Below, piece after piece: positions 61,859 through 64,000 of a DNA stretch of 64,000 bases (position 1 is its first letter; every line of letters starts with the position of its first letter). This DNA comes from Bacillota bacterium (GTDB lineage Bacteria; Bacillota; Clostridia; Acetivibrionales; DSM-1351), in the NCBI GenBank assembly GCA_023444055.1, contig JAEZRV010000024.1, positions 1-64,000 of the forward strand. The letters are read 5' to 3'. The notes below the pieces were generated by a model, which ran no database searches, was not told the origin of the DNA, and saw only the letters and a program-made list of their open reading frames with translations. Position numbers and translations under genes: made by a program.

Positions 61859-63481
61859 ATGTACAAGGTTATGATTGTAGATGATGAGTTTTATTTCAGA
61901 GAGGCACTAAAAATTTCACTGAAATGGGAAGAACTAGGTTTTGAAATATGTGGTGAGGCTAAAAATGGAAAGGAAGCGTTGCAAAAAATCCAGGAATTGA
62001 AGCCTGATATAACAATTGTAGACATAAATATGCCAATAATGGATGGACTGGAGTTTGCAAAGAAATTAAGAGAATTAGGGATTGAAAGTAAAATACTAAT
62101 TTTAACTGGGCATAGTGAATTTAATTATGCTAAACAAGCAGTTTCATTAGGAGTATACAACTATTTGCTAAAACCAGTAAATGAAGACGAACTAGCTAAT
62201 TGTTTATGTGAAATGAAATCAGACATACAAAAGGAAGCTAATATAAGAATTGAGGTAGAAAGGCTAGAAAAACAAGTTAAAGAAAACATTCCATTACTGA
62301 AAGAAAAGTTTTTAAATGACTTAATACTAGGTAATTCAGTAATAAAATCAGAGGAAGTAGTCGGTAAAACAAAATATCTCCAAATGAATATACTTTCTGA
62401 ATATTATCAAATAGCAGTAGTTGAAGTCAACTATGATGAGAATCTGGAATGGACTGATGAAGATAAGCAGTTGTGGTTATTTGCTATCAAAAATATTACT
62501 GGTGAAATATTACAGGAGTACTTTGAATTTGAGATGTGCTATGACAGAGATGACCGTCTATGCATTATAGTATGCTTAAATGGAAATGAAGTGGAGTCTT
62601 TGTTAGAGGATACACTTGAGAGGGTCAAAATATCAGTTAACAAATATTTGAAATTCTTTATCTCAATAGGTATTGGAAACAGGAAGAGTGATATATTTGA
62701 CGTTGCCAGTTCATATAAAGAATCTATTATTGCATTAAAGAATAAGCTTACTGTTGGTAGCAATAAAGTAATATTGTATAGCTCAGTCGATGATTTAGAG
62801 CTAAAGCTCAATTTGTTTACTGATGAACACAGAAGCCAGCTGTTATTATGTATGCGGACAGGAAATAGTGAAGAAATTGATATGATTCTAACCAATATAT
62901 TTAGGGATGTCCGGGGCAGAAATATTCACTGTGAGATACTGTTTGTAGTCTGTGTGGAAATTGTGTCAGTATGCATGGAAATAATTGCTGAAATGGGCAT
63001 TGGCTTTAAGAAAATATACCAAAATAGCCAAATAAATATATTTGAAGAAATTCAATTAAAACAATCTATAGATGAAATGGAAGGTTGGGTTAAGGGGATA
63101 TTTACAGATGCAGTTGAATATATCAAAAAGAACAAGACTACCAAAGCATCGCAGCTGATTGAAAAAGTAAAAAAATATATAGCAGATAACTATCAGAATG
63201 ATGAGCTTGATATAAATATAGTGGCGAAAAGTCTTTTTGTAAATTATGGGCATATTTGTTTTGTATTTAAAAGGGATACAGGTATTACAATAAATGATTA
63301 TATTACTGAATTCAGAATTAAGAAGGCTAAAGAACTAATTGATAACGGAAATCAGCTGGTTTTTAGTGTGGCAAAAAAGGTTGGTTATGCGGATGCGAAC
63401 TACTTTGGAAAGTGCTTTAAGAAATATTATGGGCTTACTCCCAGTAAATATATTGAAAATGTAAGTCAAAAGGGAAATTAA
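61859..63481 (+). CDS. YesN-type AraC-family response regulator
   Basis: About 540 residues. The ATG at 61859 is preferred because AAAGGGG (61843-61849) lies 9 bp upstream; an ATG at 61853 is also possible. The receiver domain has VDDEFYF, the phospho-acceptor Asp in IVDINMPIMDG and the Lys of YLLKPVNE. A 300-residue linker region precedes an AraC-type DNA-binding domain (about 440-540, VGYADANYFGKCFKKYYGLTPSKY). It works with the kinase and probably activates the solute-binding protein gene downstream. Confidence 0.93.
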   Translation: MYKVMIVDDEFYFREALKISLKWEELGFEICGEAKNGKEALQKIQELKPDITIVDINMPIMDGLEFAKKLRELGIESKILILTGHSEFNYAKQAVSLGVYNYLLKPVNEDELANCLCEMKSDIQKEANIRIEVERLEKQVKENIPLLKEKFLNDLILGNSVIKSEEVVGKTKYLQMNILSEYYQIAVVEVNYDENLEWTDEDKQLWLFAIKNITGEILQEYFEFEMCYDRDDRLCIIVCLNGNEVESLLEDTLERVKISVNKYLKFFISIGIGNRKSDIFDVASSYKESIIALKNKLTVGSNKVILYSSVDDLELKLNLFTDEHRSQLLLCMRTGNSEEIDMILTNIFRDVRGRNIHCEILFVVCVEIVSVCMEIIAEMGIGFKKIYQNSQINIFEEIQLKQSIDEMEGWVKGIFTDAVEYIKKNKTTKASQLIEKVKKYIADNYQNDELDINIVAKSLFVNYGHICFVFKRDTGITINDYITEFRIKKAKELIDNGNQLVFSVAKKVGYADANYFGKCFKKYYGLTPSKYIENVSQKGN

Positions 63482-63799
63482 AAACGTACAACTTCCGAAT
63501 GAAAAGTCGAGCCATTCTTAGGTTTACAAATGACTTGTTGTTCAGTAAACCAACTTATTTTATAAAACCATTTAACTTTTCATTTGATAAGCTTAAACAC
63601 CTACAATTCACTGGAAAAATTAGTCGTTAATAAATGTAAACCGATATTATTTTTTGATGTTGTGGATAATAACAGCTAAATTTACTTATTGCCATAAAAT
63701 TTTCTCTTCATTAAGGGGGTAGAAATTTATATCATTTATATATAATTCTAAATCTTTCGAAAGAGATATTTAAATCAAAATGGTATAGGAGGCAATAAT
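63482..63799. promoter_or_regulatory. 318-bp regulatory region before a solute-binding protein gene
   Basis: No gene is seen. GGTTTAC (63521-63527) and GTAAACC (63545-63551) form an inverted repeat, and a further GTAAACC lies at 63636-63642. These are candidate sites for the AraC-type regulator. A 12-bp palindrome TCTTTCGAAAGA lies at 63753-63764, and AGGAGG (63787-63792) serves the next gene. No strong -35/-10 pair is evident. Confidence 0.4.
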
Positions 63800-64000
63800 A
63801 TGAGTAAATTGAAAAAAATTGCGTCACTTGTTCTTTCAGTAGCGATGGTTGCATCACTGGCAGCCTGTGGAGGAAGTAATACAGCAACAAACAGTTCAGT
63901 AGCATCTTCAACAGAATCAACTGCACAAACTGCACAAACATCTGCTCAATCAGGTGAAAAGGTTAAACTGAAGTTCCTCTCTTTAAGTGCTGATGACAAT
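63800..64000 (+). CDS. Solute-binding lipoprotein, 5' end (runs off the window)
   Basis: The first 67 residues of a lipoprotein. The signal peptide ends in the lipobox SLAAC (Cys at about 23), followed by a Ser/Thr/Ala/Gln-rich spacer and the start of a mature domain (VKLKFLSL). It starts behind AGGAGG. This is the pattern of a family-1 sugar-binding protein of an ABC importer, which would be the target of the YesM/YesN pair. The rest lies outside the window. Confidence 0.85.
   Translation, partial: MSKLKKIASLVLSVAMVASLAACGGSNTATNSSVASSTESTAQTAQTSAQSGEKVKLKFLSLSADDN

Overview
The window is low-GC Firmicute DNA. Genes are almost all on the + strand with strong AGGAGG-type ribosome binding sites, hairpin-plus-T terminators, S-layer-homology surface proteins and a CBM9-type esterase. 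This fits a cellulolytic anaerobic Clostridium of the Ruminiclostridium kind. That placement is inferred from gene content, not from a marker gene. I see no tRNA, rRNA, CRISPR array or transposase gene.

Layout. (1) 1-8.3 kb: the 3' end of a large NRPS gene (A'-T-C-A-T-C-A-T, no thioesterase), followed by a membrane-anchored SxxK serine hydrolase. (2) 8.4-14.6 kb: a small anchored protein and a 1790-residue S-layer protein with beta-propeller-like repeats. (3) 14.9-22.9 kb: an OmpR/histidine-kinase pair, then an operon with a solute-binding lipoprotein, two sugar-type permeases, a MacA-like adaptor and a MacB/FtsX-like membrane protein, with no ATPase. (4) 23.1-29.6 kb: a zinc-ribbon membrane protein, an exported protein with wall-binding-type repeats, and an S-layer/CBM9/esterase fusion. 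A 102-bp MITE-like element follows.

(5) 30.0-51.3 kb: the most interesting region, an apparently undescribed biosynthetic cluster with a clear promoter at its left edge. It encodes a pyruvate-phosphate-dikinase-like protein that has lost the catalytic histidine and much of the PEP site. It also encodes a separate 110-residue phosphohistidine swivel domain that keeps the histidine, and an unknown protein translationally overlapping the swivel gene. The other genes are a stand-alone thioester reductase, a nitroreductase, an AMP-ligase, a HemW-like radical SAM enzyme, a stand-alone ACP, a serine-coding NRPS (C'-A-T-C), an SPFH protein, an exported metallophosphoesterase, a three-gene ABC-2 exporter, a GT1 glycosyltransferase, a chorismate lyase and a GT2 glycosyltransferase. 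My reading is that 4-hydroxybenzoate made from chorismate and serine are built on carriers, and that the product is reduced, possibly phosphorylated by the split phosphotransferase, glycosylated and exported. The anchored phosphatase may remove the phosphate outside the cell. Gene identities are well supported; the pathway order and product are inference.

(6) 51.4-64 kb: a carbohydrate/polyol locus. A LacI-type regulator has two matching operators. It is followed by an FGGY kinase, a zinc dehydrogenase, a GatZ/KbaZ-like protein, an aldo/keto reductase, a FucU/RbsD mutarotase, an MFS transporter, a YesM/YesN-type two-component system and the start of a solute-binding lipoprotein that runs off the window.
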